From Neorhizobium galegae (GTDB lineage: Bacteria; Pseudomonadota; Alphaproteobacteria; Rhizobiales; Rhizobiaceae): 64,000 nt of DNA. The notes under the pieces were generated by a model that saw nothing but the letters and a program-made list of their open reading frames with translations, had not been told where the DNA came from and searched no databases. How positions within the stretch are numbered: position 1 is the stretch's first letter; the number at the start of each line of letters is the position of its first letter. The stretch is from contig NZ_JAGIPG010000001.1 in the NCBI RefSeq assembly GCF_017877055.1, forward strand, positions 1,860,001 through 1,924,000. The letters run 5' to 3'. Below, one piece after another: positions 63,289-64,000 of the stretch. The position numbers were made by a program, and so were the translations under genes.

Positions 63289-64000
63289 GTGAACAGTTTT
63301 GCAGGACCGGTCGCAGGTGCAGCGCCCATCACCGCCGACAAGGCGCCGATGATCGATCCGTTCGGCCGCGCGGTCACCTATCTGCGCGTCTCGGTCACCG
63401 ACCGCTGCGATTTCCGCTGCACCTATTGCATGGCGGAAAACATGACCTTCCTGCCGAAAAAGGACCTGCTGACGCTGGAAGAGCTCAACCGGCTCTGTTC
63501 CGCCTTCATTTCCAAGGGCGTTCGTAAGATCCGCCTTACGGGCGGCGAGCCCCTGGTGCGCAAGAACATCATGTTCCTGGTGCGCGAGCTCGGCCAGCAC
63601 GTGAAGGCCGGTGCGCTCGACGAGCTGACGCTGACCACCAACGGCTCCCAGCTCGCAAAATACGCCGACGAGCTCTACGATAGCGGCGTGCGCCGCATCA
63701 ATGTCTCGCTCGACACGCTCAACCCCGAAAAATTCAAGGCGATCACCCGCTGGGGCGATTTCCACAAGGTCATGGAAGGCATAGACGCCGCCCAGAAGGC
63801 CGGGCTGAAGATCAAGCTGAATGCCGTGGCGCTGAAGGACTTCAACGAATTCGAGATCGCCGACATGCTGCGTTTCGCGCATGGCCGCGGCATGGACATG
63901 ACGGTCATCGAGACCATGCCGATGGGCGAGATCGACGAGGACCGCACCGACCAGTACCTGCCGCTCTCCAAGCTGCGCGCCGATCTCGAGGAACACTTCA
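63289..64000 (+). CDS. moaA: GTP 3',8-cyclase MoaA, 3' end outside window
   Basis: Radical-SAM enzyme that starts molybdenum cofactor synthesis from GTP. Start GTG 63289 with AAGGGAG upstream; 237 codons are visible and the frame is still open at the window end. The radical-SAM cluster ligands are C40, C44 and C47 ([10 protein letters not shown]), with GGEP in [10 protein letters not shown] binding SAM. The C-terminal second cluster lies beyond the window. No Moco riboswitch was recognised upstream. Confidence 0.96.
   Translation, partial: MNSFAGPVAGAAPITADKAPMIDPFGRAVTYLRVSVTDRCDFRCTYCMAENMTFLPKKDLLTLEELNRLCSAFISKGVRKIRLTGGEPLVRKNIMFLVRELGQHVKAGALDELTLTTNGSQLAKYADELYDSGVRRINVSLDTLNPEKFKAITRWGDFHKVMEGIDAAQKAGLKIKLNAVALKDFNEFEIADMLRFAHGRGMDMTVIETMPMGEIDEDRTDQYLPLSKLRADLEEHF

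Overview
The window is a gene-dense, GC-rich chromosomal segment of an alphaproteobacterium, almost certainly a member of the Rhizobiaceae (Rhizobium/Agrobacterium/Sinorhizobium group). The evidence is the alaS-recA-cckA order, a LexA box of the alphaproteobacterial GTTC-N7-GTTC type in front of recA, a DksA without its zinc-finger cysteines, a two-domain malic enzyme, BluB behind a cobalamin riboswitch, and above all a very large coiled-coil protein of the Growth Pole Ring (GPR/RgsE) type. That protein is known from bacteria of this order that grow from one pole. No rRNA, tRNA, CRISPR array, prophage or intact insertion sequence was seen. The content is mostly core housekeeping, with one small scar of decayed DNA at about 31.4-33.2 kb.

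Layout. 0-7 kb: end of a PagL-like lipid A deacylase gene, purL, an unknown membrane protein, bolA, a small basic protein, grxD, a Bcr/CflA efflux pump and an inositol-monophosphatase-like enzyme. 7-15 kb (minus strand): ttcA, alaS, recA and the cell-cycle kinase gene cckA. 15-24.5 kb: a FliO-domain protein, dksA, sixA-ycjX-ycjF, a folP-folB-folK operon, a DUF922 protein, a probable small RNA, an adrenodoxin-type ferredoxin and an Hpt phosphotransfer protein. 24.9-31.3 kb: the 2125-codon GPR/RgsE gene, whose protein is built on 11-residue repeats.

31.4-37.2 kb: a NUDIX pseudogene, a LysE-type exporter, an IS5-family transposase remnant, and a four-gene MCE lipid transporter (permease with fused STAS domain, ATPase, MCE protein, lipoprotein). 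37.3-49.3 kb: dipeptide epimerase, MFS transporter, LpxH-like phosphoesterase, malic enzyme, DUF2865 protein, bluB with its riboswitch, a TolB-like propeller protein, nadE, a GFA-family protein and class II DAHP synthase. 49.5-64 kb: a TadG-like protein, gor, a DUF2059 protein, rpiA, gph, an L,D-transpeptidase, fumC, a GGDEF protein, small secreted proteins, an FMN-binding protein, a hydrolase divergent from a MarR regulator with a perfect palindrome between them, a DUF971 protein and the start of moaA.

Themes. Several genes concern the envelope and polar growth: GPR/RgsE, the L,D-transpeptidase, the MCE transporter, the PagL-like protein and CckA. Others form cofactor or biosynthetic units: folate, B12 lower ligand, NAD, Moco and the BolA-Grx iron-sulfur pair. 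The observations I consider most worth testing are the repeat architecture of GPR/RgsE, the probable trans-acting small RNA with a CU-rich loop at 23.45-23.59 kb, the MarR palindrome, the Lin/Mla-type transporter with built-in STAS domain, and the uncharacterised basic protein between bolA and grxD. I did not find a clearly new multi-gene system.
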